Source: Candidatus Omnitrophota bacterium (GTDB lineage Bacteria; Omnitrophota; Gorgyraeia; Gygaellales; JAQTUX01). From it: a DNA stretch of 64,000 nt. Location: NCBI GenBank assembly GCA_028707125.1, contig JAQTUX010000001.1, positions 1,192,001-1,256,000 of the forward strand, given 5' to 3'. This document shows positions 48,796 to 58,548 of this stretch, piece by piece. Position numbers and translations under genes: made by a program. Position 1 is the first letter of the stretch. Every line of letters starts with the position of its first letter. The notes below the pieces were generated by a model. The model saw only the letters and a program-made list of their open reading frames with translations, had not been told where the DNA came from and did not search any database.

Positions 48796-49615
48796 GGTGC
48801 TCTACGCCGCAGGTAAGTTTGCTGCTGGATATAAAATCCACGCCTAAGGACGCGGCCTTCCTGACCTTGCCTAAGCCGATGCCGCCTGACACCTCAAGCA
48901 GCACCCTTTTATTCTTTGCCAGGGCGACCGCCTTCTTGAGTTCGCTGAATCCCATATTATCCAGCATTATAATATCGCAGCCGGAATCAAGCGCGGCCCT
49001 GAATTCAGGTAAACTCTGCGCCTCAACCTCTATCTTCATCCCGGGCGGGACTCTCTTCCTGATCCTCCCGACCAGATCCCTCAAACCGCGCTTATCGCCT
49101 AATGCCCTGATATGATTCTCTTTAAGCAGGACCATATCCGACAGATTGAACCTGTGGTTCCTGCCGCCGCCGGTACGCACGGCATACTTCTCCAGCACCC
49201 TCAAGTTAGGAGAGGTCTTTCTCGTATCAAGTATCCTGGTCTTAAACGGCCTGGCCTGGCGCACGAACCGGCCGGCTTGCGAGGCAATGCCTGAAAGACG
49301 GGAGATGAAATTCAGGGCGACCCGTTCCGCGGACAATATATTCCGCGCCCTGCCTGATATCTCCGCGATGATATCGCCCTTTTTCACAGGCATACCGTCC
49401 TTGCGCCTCTTTTTAAACACTACAGCCCTGTCCAGCATACGAAAGGCCAGCCCTGCCAGGTCAAGGCCGCACACTATGCCTGCCTGATTGGCCTTGATCA
49501 CCGCCCTTACCTTTATATTATAGGGTATGCTAAGGCGGGAGGTAACATCTGACCGCGCGCCATCCTCTTTAAGCGCCTGCCTGACTATCCCGGCAACCGC
49601 CCTTGAAATCTTCAT
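48770..49615 (-). CDS. nadC: Nicotinate-nucleotide pyrophosphorylase (quinolinate phosphoribosyltransferase)
   Basis: 281 residues. RILDTRKTSPNLRVLEKYAVRTGGGRNHR (quinolinate and PRPP contacts; key residues R, K, R-T-GGG-R-x-H-R), LKENHI and the EVSGGIGLGKV end are conserved. It turns quinolinate into nicotinate mononucleotide for NAD synthesis. The ATG overlaps the valS stop by four bases. nadA and nadB are not in the window. Confidence 0.95.
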   Translation of the reverse strand: MKISRAVAGIVRQALKEDGARSDVTSRLSIPYNIKVRAVIKANQAGIVCGLDLAGLAFRMLDRAVVFKKRRKDGMPVKKGDIIAEISGRARNILSAERVALNFISRLSGIASQAGRFVRQARPFKTRILDTRKTSPNLRVLEKYAVRTGGGRNHRFNLSDMVLLKENHIRALGDKRGLRDLVGRIRKRVPPGMKIEVEAQSLPEFRAALDSGCDIIMLDNMGFSELKKAVALAKNKRVLLEVSGGIGLGKVRKAASLGVDFISSSKLTCGVEHLDVSLDII

Positions 49616-52317
49616 ATAGACAATTCCTTTAAGATCTTGCTGATCTTCTTCCGCGTATCAAGCAGATCCTCAAGACGGGCCTTTTCTTTCTCAATGACCT
49701 CTTTCGGCGCCTTCTTGAGGAATTCCTTATTCTTGAGGCGGCCCTGCTTATTTTTTATCTCTGCCTCAACCGAGGAAAGCCGCGAGGAGAGCCGCTGGCG
49801 TTCCTTAGCCGCGTCTATTGAGCCCGCCAACAGGACATAAATACGCGCCTTGCCGACTATGTCGCTGATCGCCGCCCCTGCCGGCTTAAAGCTGTCTTTG
49901 ATCTCAAATGACTGCAATCTCGCCAGCCCGGATATATATTTAGCCGAATCACTCAAAAGAGACCTTATACCCCTGTCTTCCGACACTGCCACGGCAGAAA
50001 GCCGCTGCTCAGCATCTATATTCATCTCCGACCTTATATTCCTTATAGAAGTTATTAATGAAAATAACAGTTTAAAGTCCGCCTCAATGCCGTGATCGAT
50101 AAGGTCTTTCTGTATATGGGGCATACTCTGAGCAATTATCGGCCCTGCTTTCTGGTGCAGGATATGCCATATCTCTTCAGTTATGAAAGGCATAAATGGA
50201 TGCATCATACGCAGCGACTTCTCCAGCACCTTATACATCACGATCTGCGTGTTTCTTTCGCTTATAGTCAGCTTGGCCATCTCCAGATACCAGTCGCAGA
50301 ACTCATGCCAGAAGAATTCGTAAATGATATTGGCTGCTTCATTGAACCTGTATGAATCCAGCGCCTTATGACATGACTTGAGATTAGAATACAGCCGGCT
50401 CAAGATCCATTTTTCCGGCGGGTGTAATGCCTCCTTCTTGTAAACCTGGCATAGATCCGTATCTACCACGCTCTTGTCTATATTCATCATCACAAAGCGC
50501 GAGGCGTTCCATATCTTATTGGCAAAGTTCCTTCCGGACTCAAATTTGTCTTTTGATAAAAATACGTCCTGGCCCATAGAGGTGAGTGAGATCAGGCTGA
50601 ACCTGAGCGCGTCCGCGCCGAAAGCGTCTATGATCTCCAGAGGGTCTATTATGTTGCCCAGCGATTTTGACATCTTCTTGCCGGTTGAGTCCCGGACTGT
50701 CCCGTGTATGTAGACGTCACTGAAGGGCTTCTCTCCCATAAATTCATATCCGGACATGATCATACGCGCCACCCAGAAGAAGATTATCTCCGATGCCGTA
50801 ACCAGGACAGATGTGGGATAAAAATACTTTAAGTCCTCTTCGTTGTCAAAAGTGGCAAACGGCCAGAGCCAGGAAGAAAACCAGGTATCAAGAACATCTT
50901 CATCCTGATAAATATCCGCTCCACCGCAGACAGGGCATTTATCAGGTTTAATCTTAGAAACAATTATGCCGTCATTTTGTTTGGGATTTTTAGTTTTGGA
51001 TTTTGGATTTGTTTCGGATTTCGGATTTCGGATTTCGGATTTCCGCATCCCCTGACAGTTTTTACAATAATATACGGGGATGCGGTGCCCCCACCAGATC
51101 TGGCGCGATATGCACCAGTCACGGATATTCTCCATCCAATTAAGGTAGACCTTAGTCCATCTTTTGGGGTAGAATTTGATCTCGCCTTTTTTAACGGCCG
51201 CGATCGCCGGTTTTGCCAGCGGCTTCATCTTCACAAACCACTGCCGCGATAAATAGGGCTCAACTATGGTGTGGCAGCGGTAACAATGGCCTACGGCGTG
51301 CTTATGCGGCTCTATCTTTTCCAGGAGTTTGCGCTCCCGCAGATCCTCTATGATCGCCTCCCTCGCCTCAAACCTGTCCATATCGCGGTATTCGCCTGCC
51401 GCTTCGTTCATCTTTCCGTCGGGACGCATAACATTTATAAACTCAAGTTTATGCCGCGCGCCGATCTCATAGTCATTAGGGTCGTGGGCAGGCGTCACCT
51501 TGACCGCGCCTGTGCCGAATTTGATATCCACCGCCTTGTCCGCGATCACCTTTATTTCCCTCTCCACAAGCGGCAAGATCAGGCCCTTACCTATATATTG
51601 CTTGTATCTTTTATCTTTGGGATTTACTGCTACAGCCGTATCCCCCAGCATTGTCTCGGGCCGCGTTGTGGCCACAACCACAAACTCTTTGGAATCATTA
51701 AGCGGGTATTTTATGTAATACAGCAGCCCGTCCATATCATGGTGAGGCGCCTCCTCGTCGGAAAGGGCGGTTGAACAGCGGGGGCACCAGTTGATTATAT
51801 ATTGCCCCCTGTATATGAGCCCCTTTTCGTAAAGCGAGATGAACGCCTTGGTAACGGCGCCGCTGTATGCCTCATCCATCGTAAAGCGCGTGCGCTCCCA
51901 GTCACAGGAACAGCCCAGCCGCTTTAACTGACGTATTATTGTCGAGCCGTATTCTTCGCGCCACCTCCATACCTCTTCCAGGAATTTATCCCTGCCTAAT
52001 TCCTGGCGCCGCCTTCCTTCTTTCGCGATCTTCTTCTCCACGACATTCTGCGTGGCAATGCCCGCGTGGTCTGTCCCGGGCATCCAAAGCGACTCCTCGC
52101 CGCGCATTCTGTGATACCTGATCAGGATATCCTGGATCGTATTATTGAGGGCGTGGCCCATATGCAGGATGCCGGTAACGTTGGGAGGTGGTATGACTAT
52201 GCTGAAGGGCTTCTTATCGGGATCGCGCCTTGCCGCGAAACATCCCTTCTCTTCCCAAAACCTGTACCACTTTTCTTCTACGTCTTTGGGGTCGTAACGG
52301 GTGGGAATTTCATTCAT
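49612..52317 (-). CDS. valS: Valyl-tRNA synthetase with repeat-derived insert
   Basis: 901 residues. HMGH is at 52-55 (HIGH motif) and KMSKS around 547-551; the editing domain and the C-terminal coiled coil (ERQRLSSRLSSVEAEIKNK) are present. The catalytic insertion carries a zinc ribbon with C418/C421 and C461/C464. Between the two cysteine pairs, residues 426-447 are a low-complexity Lys/Ser/Asn/Pro stretch encoded by a seven-base tandem repeat (50977-51042) without breaking the frame. The gene overlaps cimA by eight bases. It charges tRNA-Val and edits threonine. Confidence 0.97.
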   Translation of the reverse strand: MNEIPTRYDPKDVEEKWYRFWEEKGCFAARRDPDKKPFSIVIPPPNVTGILHMGHALNNTIQDILIRYHRMRGEESLWMPGTDHAGIATQNVVEKKIAKEGRRRQELGRDKFLEEVWRWREEYGSTIIRQLKRLGCSCDWERTRFTMDEAYSGAVTKAFISLYEKGLIYRGQYIINWCPRCSTALSDEEAPHHDMDGLLYYIKYPLNDSKEFVVVATTRPETMLGDTAVAVNPKDKRYKQYIGKGLILPLVEREIKVIADKAVDIKFGTGAVKVTPAHDPNDYEIGARHKLEFINVMRPDGKMNEAAGEYRDMDRFEAREAIIEDLRERKLLEKIEPHKHAVGHCYRCHTIVEPYLSRQWFVKMKPLAKPAIAAVKKGEIKFYPKRWTKVYLNWMENIRDWCISRQIWWGHRIPVYYCKNCQGMRKSEIRNPKSETNPKSKTKNPKQNDGIIVSKIKPDKCPVCGGADIYQDEDVLDTWFSSWLWPFATFDNEEDLKYFYPTSVLVTASEIIFFWVARMIMSGYEFMGEKPFSDVYIHGTVRDSTGKKMSKSLGNIIDPLEIIDAFGADALRFSLISLTSMGQDVFLSKDKFESGRNFANKIWNASRFVMMNIDKSVVDTDLCQVYKKEALHPPEKWILSRLYSNLKSCHKALDSYRFNEAANIIYEFFWHEFCDWYLEMAKLTISERNTQIVMYKVLEKSLRMMHPFMPFITEEIWHILHQKAGPIIAQSMPHIQKDLIDHGIEADFKLLFSLITSIRNIRSEMNIDAEQRLSAVAVSEDRGIRSLLSDSAKYISGLARLQSFEIKDSFKPAGAAISDIVGKARIYVLLAGSIDAAKERQRLSSRLSSVEAEIKNKQGRLKNKEFLKKAPKEVIEKEKARLEDLLDTRKKISKILKELSI
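50977..51042. repeat. GGATTTC heptamer repeat inserted inside valS
   Basis: Four perfect copies of GGATTTC (51016-51043) are followed by degenerate ones (ggattttggatttg). The length is a multiple of three, so 22 residues are added (KSEIRNPKSE... type) and the frame is kept. It resembles interspersed repeats more than coding sequence. Confidence 0.8.
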
Positions 52318-53881
52318 TAACTTTATCCTTCAATAATTTATACTCTACGCTATCTACCAGGGCCTGCCATGACGCCTCAATAATGTTTTCGGAGACGCCG
52401 ATGGTGCTCCAGGAATCTTCTTCATCCTGCGATTGTATGAGCACGCGCACCTTGGCAGCCGTCCCGACCTTCTCGTCCAGAACGCGCACCTTAAAATCTG
52501 AAAGGCGCATCTTTGAAAGCGCCGGATAAAAATCCTTAAGCGCCTTGCGCAGGGCGTTGTCAAGGGCGTTAACAGGGCCGTCGCCTTCCGCGGCGGTATG
52601 CTCCTTCGCTCCGTTCACATTTAATTTGATTATCGCTTCTGAAGTGATCTTTTTATCCGATTTTTTTTCTACCACAACGCGGAAACCTTCCAGCGTGAAA
52701 AATTCCTTATATTTCTTCAGCGCCTTTTTCATCAGCAGCTCAAAGGAGGCCTCGGCCGCCTCAAAGTGATAGCCCTTATTCTCCAGCTCCTGCACCAGCT
52801 TCAGTATCTTTTTGGTCTGCGGGTCTTCCTTGCTTAGATCCAGCTCCAGTCCTTTGGCGCGCAATAAAATGCCGGTCCTGCCTCCCAGCTCAGACACCAG
52901 GATCCTGCGATGGTTGCCTACCAACGACGGATCTATATGTTCATAACTCTTAGGGTTCTTCATCACGGCGTTTATATGCATGCCTCCTTTATGCGCGAAG
53001 GCGGATGAGCCGACAAATGGCTGGTCGTTTTTCTGGCGCATATTGCTGATCTCGCTGACAAAATGCGAGACCTTTGCCAGATCTTTCAGTTTCTCATCGC
53101 TGATACAATCAATGCCCAGCTTGATCTTCAGATTGGCGATGATCGGGACCAGATCCGCGTTGCCGCAGCGCTCCCCGATCCCGTTGATAGTCCCCTGAAC
53201 CATATCCGCCCCCGCTTCCACGGCAGCGATGGAGTTGGCGATCGCCAGGCCGCAGTCATTGTGACAGTGGATCCCAAGCAGCGGTTTGATCCTGGGCCGC
53301 AATTCCTTGATCACCCGCGAAACTTCCGAAGTGATCGTCCCGCCGTTAGTATCGCATAACACGATCGCCTTTGCCCCTGCCTCGCAGGCAGTAAGCAGGC
53401 ACTTCAAACTGTAATCCTTGTTGGAACGGCAGGCGTCAAAAAAGTGCTCCGCGTCGTAAAATACAGCCATCCCCTTTGACGACAGGAAACCCACCGTATC
53501 CCTTATGATCTCCAGGTTTTCCTCAAGGGTGATCTTCAATACATCTCCGATGTGCAGGTCCCAGGTCTTCCCGACGATAGCAACGTGTTTTACGCCGGAA
53601 TCTACCAGAGACAGGATATTGGGGTCGTTTTGCGCCTTCGCGCCGGGCCTGCGGGTCATGCTGAAAGCGGTCAGGCGCGCTTTTTGCAGGGGCTCCTTTG
53701 ACATTTTCAAAAAGAATTCCATATCCTTGGGGTTGGAACCGGGCCAGCCCCCTTCCACATAATGCGCGCCCAGCATATCCAGTTCGCGCGCGATCCTTAT
53801 CTTGTCCGTCACCGAAAAGGAGATACCCTCTCCCTGCGCCCCGTCCCTTAATGTCGTATCGTAAATTTCAATCGCTTTCAT
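52310..53881 (-). CDS. cimA: (R)-citramalate synthase, CimA type
   Basis: 523 residues. TIM barrel with YDTTLRDGAQGEG (metal Asp, catalytic Arg), metal histidines 205 and 207 (HCHNDCG), and the C-terminal regulatory domain with EGDGPVNALDNALRKAL. Motifs fit the citramalate group that joins acetyl-CoA with pyruvate for isoleucine synthesis, not 2-isopropylmalate synthase. GAGGTG six bases before the ATG is a good ribosome site. It follows lysC by 15 bases; the hydro-lyase pair at 12057-14864 could supply the next step. Confidence 0.93.
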   Translation of the reverse strand: MKAIEIYDTTLRDGAQGEGISFSVTDKIRIARELDMLGAHYVEGGWPGSNPKDMEFFLKMSKEPLQKARLTAFSMTRRPGAKAQNDPNILSLVDSGVKHVAIVGKTWDLHIGDVLKITLEENLEIIRDTVGFLSSKGMAVFYDAEHFFDACRSNKDYSLKCLLTACEAGAKAIVLCDTNGGTITSEVSRVIKELRPRIKPLLGIHCHNDCGLAIANSIAAVEAGADMVQGTINGIGERCGNADLVPIIANLKIKLGIDCISDEKLKDLAKVSHFVSEISNMRQKNDQPFVGSSAFAHKGGMHINAVMKNPKSYEHIDPSLVGNHRRILVSELGGRTGILLRAKGLELDLSKEDPQTKKILKLVQELENKGYHFEAAEASFELLMKKALKKYKEFFTLEGFRVVVEKKSDKKITSEAIIKLNVNGAKEHTAAEGDGPVNALDNALRKALKDFYPALSKMRLSDFKVRVLDEKVGTAAKVRVLIQSQDEEDSWSTIGVSENIIEASWQALVDSVEYKLLKDKVNE

Positions 53882-53896
53882 ATTATCACCTCAATA

Positions 53897-55126
53897 CTAC
53901 TTCTTATCCAGCCCGAAAGCAGAATGCAGCGCCTTTACCGCCTTGCGGCCGTACCTGCCGTTTATTATACAGGAGATACTGATCTCCGATGTGGTTATCA
54001 TTTCAATATTTATCTTATTCTCCGCCAGCGTCTCAAACATCTTTGCCGCCACACCGCGATGGCTCTTCATGCCCACGCCTACTATGGACACCCTGGCGAT
54101 CCGCGCGTCCTTCATCACGTCTCCGGCCCCTATCGAACCGGCGACCTTCTTCGTCAGCCGTATGCCCTTGTTCAGATCCACCTTCGGCACGGTAAAGGAT
54201 ATATCGGTCTGCCTGGTATGGCTTACGTTCTGGACTATCGTATCTATGTTGACGCCGCCGTTGGACAGCTCCTTGAATATCTGCGCGGCGACCCCCGGCC
54301 TGTCAGGCACGTTACAAATAGTGATCTTCGCCTCGCCCTTGTTTAATGTTATGCCGTTCACCACAACATCTTCCATTGACCTTACCTCCCTTAAAATAAA
54401 TGTGCCTTTTTTTCTGTTGAATGACGACCTGACGTGTATTATCACGTTGAACTTCTTCGCCACCTCAATAGAGCGCGCCTGCATGACCTGCGCCCCCAAA
54501 GAGGCCATCTCCAGCATCTCGTCATAAGTTATCCTTTTGATCTTCCTGGCCCTGCGCTCTATATTCGGGTCTGTCGTGAACACGCCTTCCACATCGGTGT
54601 AGATCTCGCAGATAGCGGCGCCCAGCACCTTAGCCAGCGCCACCGCCGTAAGGTCGGAGCCGCCCCTGCCTAACGTAGTTATATCCTGATAAGGGGTCAC
54701 CCCCTGGAATCCGGCGACTATTACGATCTTGCCCTGCTTTAGATGTTTTCTGATCTTGTGCGTGGCGATATTCACTATGCGCGCCTTTGTGTGGGTCGTA
54801 TCCGTTATTATGCCGACCTGCGAACCGGTAAACGATATCGCCTCATAGCCCAATTTATGTATGGCCATTGCCAGAAGGGCTGAAGATATCTGCTCTCCCG
54901 TGGACAAAAGCATATCCATTTCCCTCTCTGAAGGGCCTTTATCTATTTCATGCGCCAACCCTATCAGCTCATCGGTCGTATCCCCAAGGGCGGAGACCAC
55001 TACCACCACATCCATGCCCTTACTCTTATAATCGCAGGCCCTCTTTGCCACATTTTTTATCTTCTCAACCGTAGCAACGGAACTGCCCCCGAACTTCTGC
55101 ACAATTATACGTTTCTTTCTAAGCAT
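53897..55126 (-). CDS. lysC: Aspartate kinase
   Basis: 409 residues from the ATG at 55126, preferred over a GTG at 55135 because GGAGG lies ten bases upstream of it. IIVQKFGGSSVATVEKI is the ATP site; TLGRGGSDLTAVALA follows. Two C-terminal ACT domains (ITICNVPDRPGVAAQIFKEL; VSIVGVGMKSHRGVAAKMFE) bind lysine or threonine for feedback control. It phosphorylates aspartate for Lys, Thr and Met synthesis. It overlaps cstA by eight bases. Confidence 0.95.
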   Translation of the reverse strand: MLRKKRIIVQKFGGSSVATVEKIKNVAKRACDYKSKGMDVVVVVSALGDTTDELIGLAHEIDKGPSEREMDMLLSTGEQISSALLAMAIHKLGYEAISFTGSQVGIITDTTHTKARIVNIATHKIRKHLKQGKIVIVAGFQGVTPYQDITTLGRGGSDLTAVALAKVLGAAICEIYTDVEGVFTTDPNIERRARKIKRITYDEMLEMASLGAQVMQARSIEVAKKFNVIIHVRSSFNRKKGTFILREVRSMEDVVVNGITLNKGEAKITICNVPDRPGVAAQIFKELSNGGVNIDTIVQNVSHTRQTDISFTVPKVDLNKGIRLTKKVAGSIGAGDVMKDARIARVSIVGVGMKSHRGVAAKMFETLAENKINIEMITTSEISISCIINGRYGRKAVKALHSAFGLDKK

Positions 55127-56717
55127 GCTGGACACGCCTCCGTTTCTTGATTAAATCCAAAAAGTCCTTAACTACGAAACCCGAAAGGCACAATAACACG
55201 ACCGATATGATAAAAAGCGGGATCTCACGGCCCTTCGCGTTATTTACCGCCTGCAGTATAATCGCGAACTGCGTGGTCAACAATACAAAGACGGAGGGTA
55301 TAAAAGTGACCATGAAGCCTTTCTTTCTCGCTATCAGCCATCCGCTTATGACCAAAAGCGCGAGCGCCGCCACCAACTGGTTTGCCGCGCCGAACGCGGG
55401 CCAAAGCATCATCCATTTTCCGCTCAAGGCAAGAATGAAGCCGGCCGCCGCTATGACGGCGGTAGATAAGAATCTATTCTTTAATCCGAATAATTCCTCA
55501 AACAGATACCTGGCTATGCGCGTGGCAGTATCAAGGGTGGTAAGGATAAAGGCGTTCAATACAGCCAGGCCGAAAAAACTGCCGTATTTTCCCAATATGG
55601 GAGCGGTGACCACACCGAAACCCCTGCCGAAAATGCCTATGGGCCCTAATTGTTTAAGGGCGGAACCTGAATCGCCGCGCATACAGGAAGAGGCGACCAC
55701 GATCACCGCCATTATGGCAAGTATGCCCTCTACGACCATGCCGCCGTAACTTATCCTTTTTGCCAGCGATTCGTTCGGCAGCTGTTTTGACGTGGTGCCG
55801 CTTGATATCAGGGAATGAAAGCCTGATACCGCCCCGCAGGCAACCGTGACAAAAAGCGCGGGCCAGAGCATTCCGTAGCCGCTGGACCATGTATTGTAAA
55901 GCGGTATGTTCATATTGGGCCTGGTAATAAATATGCCGGCGTATCCGAAGATAAGGCCCGCGAGAAGAAGGAAACCGCTAAGATAATCCCGCGGCTGAAG
56001 CAGTATGTGTACAGGCAAAATAGAAGCGAAGAACACATATATAAAAAGCGCTGTCAGCCATATGACGACAGCGTTGTTTTGTATGGTCACCGGGAAATTA
56101 TAACCGGTATAGATCAAGACGCAAAGGGCGGCCAGGCCCAGGATAGTCGCCAAAACAAAGTTGGCCCTTAATCTATAGATCGCGAAACCCAGCGCCATAG
56201 CCAGCGGTATCAAACCCAAAGACGGTATAACGATACCGGGCTCGTCTATAAATGTCTTAGCGCTCAAATAGGCAAATACCGACACGACCAGTATCAATGC
56301 CAGCAGCACAAACCAGGAGAACATGATCCTGGCGCGCGGCGATATCGCCTTGCTGGCAACATCCGCTATAGAGCTGCCCCCTTCCCTGACCGAAACCAGG
56401 AGCGACCCGAAATCATGTATACCGCCGACAAAAACCGTCCCCACTATGATCCAGATGGCAGCGGGCAGCCATCCCCATACAAGCGTGGCAATAACCGGGC
56501 CGACTATCGGGCCGGCGCCGGCAATGGAAGAAAAGTGATGGCCGAACAAGACAAACCAGTTCTTCGCGGGGACATAATCTATGCCGTCGTATTTGGCAAC
56601 CGATGGAGGCGCGTGTTTATGGTCCACGCCGATCCTGTCCTCAAAACGCTTCGCGTAGAACCTGTAGCCCCACGAGAAAACCGCCAGCGCGACTACGACC
56701 AGGGCGACCGAATCCAT
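55119..56717 (-). CDS. cstA: CstA-family membrane transporter
   Basis: 532 residues with about 14 hydrophobic segments. FGHHFSSIAGAGPIVGPV and GGIHDFGSLLVSVREGGSSI are signature segments of carbon-starvation protein A, which in enterics moves pyruvate or small peptides across the inner membrane. This copy is shorter than E. coli CstA (about 700) but typical for many phyla. Its position between a homoserine-kinase-like gene and lysC hints at amino-acid or peptide import, but the substrate is not evident. Confidence 0.92.
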   Translation of the reverse strand: MDSVALVVVALAVFSWGYRFYAKRFEDRIGVDHKHAPPSVAKYDGIDYVPAKNWFVLFGHHFSSIAGAGPIVGPVIATLVWGWLPAAIWIIVGTVFVGGIHDFGSLLVSVREGGSSIADVASKAISPRARIMFSWFVLLALILVVSVFAYLSAKTFIDEPGIVIPSLGLIPLAMALGFAIYRLRANFVLATILGLAALCVLIYTGYNFPVTIQNNAVVIWLTALFIYVFFASILPVHILLQPRDYLSGFLLLAGLIFGYAGIFITRPNMNIPLYNTWSSGYGMLWPALFVTVACGAVSGFHSLISSGTTSKQLPNESLAKRISYGGMVVEGILAIMAVIVVASSCMRGDSGSALKQLGPIGIFGRGFGVVTAPILGKYGSFFGLAVLNAFILTTLDTATRIARYLFEELFGLKNRFLSTAVIAAAGFILALSGKWMMLWPAFGAANQLVAALALLVISGWLIARKKGFMVTFIPSVFVLLTTQFAIILQAVNNAKGREIPLFIISVVLLCLSGFVVKDFLDLIKKRRRVQHA

Positions 56718-56722
56718 TGACG

Positions 56723-57922
56723 CTAAACCCCCTTCAAAAAAAACGGCAGTAATTCGTGACCGTTCTCAAAAATAAGAGCGCTGTTCTCTGCCGACTTCTC
56801 GGAAAACCCCAGGGCGCCTTCGCCTATGATATCCTTGCCGAAGATAACGAAACATACAGGGTCATTCGTGTGCGTCCTGAGGGAGATCGGAGTGGCATGG
56901 TCGGGTAAAACAAGTATGCGCATATCCTTCTGCTTTTCAAACATTTCAAGAAGGGCGCCCACTATGGACTTGTCAAACCTCTCAATGGCAAGCATCTTCT
57001 CCCTCAAGTCCGCGTTATGGCCCGCCTCATCGGGGGCCTCAACGTGCAAAAATACAAGGTCGCTCTTTTGCAAAGAAGAACAGGCCGCCCTCGCTTTACC
57101 TTCGTAATTCGTGTCATAATAGCCGGTCGCGCCCTCAACATTTATAACGGACAACCCCAGTATCCTCCCCAGCCCCTTTATAAGGTCTACCGCCGATATT
57201 ATGGAGCCGCTTATGCCAAACCTCTCCTTGAACGAAGGCATGGCGGGCTTCTTGCCCTGTCCCCAAAGCCAGATCATATTGGCGGGGTTCTCTTTCAGGT
57301 CTATCCTTACGCTGTTTATCTCGTGTTCTGAAAGGACGCGGCGCGAGTCGTTCATCAACTTTATCAAAAAATCGGCGCCGCTGCCTTTAGGGAAATTCCT
57401 GGATATCTTCTTGCCCATTATATCGTGCGGGGCAACTGCCGAAACCTCAGACATGCCCTCGGCAGCGCTGCCGCTTACCACCATAAGATGCCTGTAGCTG
57501 ACGCCGGGATAAAATCGCACCTCCGAGGAACCGAGCGCCTTATCTATGGCCTTTATCAATATAGCCGCTTCCTTGGAACCTATGTGCCCGGCGCTGTAAT
57601 CAACGAGCGCGTCGTCTCCGGCAGTAATAAGATTGCACCTGAAGGCGACCTCTCCTTCTTTAAGCTTCACTCCGAGGTTAGCTGCTTCAAGCGGCCCCCT
57701 GCCCGTATAATACACCTTGGGGTCATAACCGAGTATGGAGATATTGGCTACATCTGAAGCCGGAGACATATCTTTGGGGATAGTGCTGACGCGGCCTATC
57801 CTGCCGTGTTTGGCGAGAAAATCCATATTGGGCGTCCTGGCGACTTCCAGAGGCGTCCTGTTATCCAGCTCCTTAAGAGGATAATCCGCCATACCATCCG
57901 CGACCAATACCGCGTATTTCAT
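56723..57922 (-). CDS. ApgM-family phosphotransferase, probable homoserine kinase
   Basis: 399 residues of the alkaline-phosphatase fold family of archaeal cofactor-independent phosphoglycerate mutase. Metal and catalytic sites: Asp9 (VADG), Ser56 in SPASDVANISILGYDP, EAPDEAGHN (295-303) and LPDHATPISLRTHTNDPV (339-356). Families of this group are proposed to be homoserine kinases where classic ThrB is missing. Here it lies in hom-thrC-coaB-thisgene-cstA-lysC with no ThrB, so homoserine kinase is the best call and phosphoglycerate mutase the alternative. It overlaps coaB by four bases. Confidence 0.8.
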   Translation of the reverse strand: MKYAVLVADGMADYPLKELDNRTPLEVARTPNMDFLAKHGRIGRVSTIPKDMSPASDVANISILGYDPKVYYTGRGPLEAANLGVKLKEGEVAFRCNLITAGDDALVDYSAGHIGSKEAAILIKAIDKALGSSEVRFYPGVSYRHLMVVSGSAAEGMSEVSAVAPHDIMGKKISRNFPKGSGADFLIKLMNDSRRVLSEHEINSVRIDLKENPANMIWLWGQGKKPAMPSFKERFGISGSIISAVDLIKGLGRILGLSVINVEGATGYYDTNYEGKARAACSSLQKSDLVFLHVEAPDEAGHNADLREKMLAIERFDKSIVGALLEMFEKQKDMRILVLPDHATPISLRTHTNDPVCFVIFGKDIIGEGALGFSEKSAENSALIFENGHELLPFFLKGV

Positions 57923-58548
57923 TCGCGCACCTGCTCTATCGCTCTAAATAAGATCTTCGCCACTCCCTCTCTCCTATTGACTGTATATATCTTCTCGCCG
58001 CTTATAATAAACGCGGTGTACCTGAGCCCCCGGAACATATTTGCCACAACCATATCCGCGGAACATCTTTCCATCGCCGCCCTTGCCCGCTTTACAAGTT
58101 CCCGGCTGCTGACTCCCGCCTCGAGTTTGAATATCACCAAAAGCGCGCCTTTCGCCTTCTTCCTTATAATATCCGACAGTTTTTCCGCCGGTTCCAATTT
58201 AAGCGCCATCCTCCTGCCGGAAGGTATCTTACCCTTTATGGCGCCGGCGACCTTAAAATCAGAAACAGCGGCAAGATGTATTATTATATCAAATCTTTTG
58301 ACGCTTAATTGCCTGTTAAGTATTTTCTTTAATTCGTCAAAAAAACGGAAACGCAGCAGCTTTATGCCGTTCCTGGTCTTGATATCGCCTACAGGGCCAA
58401 GCATTAAGGTAACTGAAGCGCCTCTCCTGTCTGCCTCTTCGGCCAATGATATTCCGGTACGGCCGCTGGAAACATTACTGATGACGCGTATGCTGTCAAT
58501 CGGCACCCATGTGGGGCCCGCTGTAATCAATATCCTCTTATTTTTCAA
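57919..58548 (-). CDS. coaB: Stand-alone phosphopantothenate-cysteine ligase (CoaB domain)
   Basis: 209 residues. [25 protein letters not shown] (8-32; key parts GPT, PID, SSG) and LAAVSDFKV are the CoaB signatures. Most bacteria fuse this to the CoaC decarboxylase, but no flavin domain precedes it here. The reaction joins cysteine to 4'-phosphopantothenate using a nucleotide. It overlaps thrC by four bases. The region after about 130 is divergent, and the lysine-rich nucleotide loop is only partly recognisable. Confidence 0.85.
   Translation of the reverse strand: MKNKRILITAGPTWVPIDSIRVISNVSSGRTGISLAEEADRRGASVTLMLGPVGDIKTRNGIKLLRFRFFDELKKILNRQLSVKRFDIIIHLAAVSDFKVAGAIKGKIPSGRRMALKLEPAEKLSDIIRKKAKGALLVIFKLEAGVSSRELVKRARAAMERCSADMVVANMFRGLRYTAFIISGEKIYTVNRREGVAKILFRAIEQVRE

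Noticed and set aside
51008-51044. GGATTTC copies as a CRISPR array
   Set aside because: The units are seven bases long with no spacers and lie inside valS.
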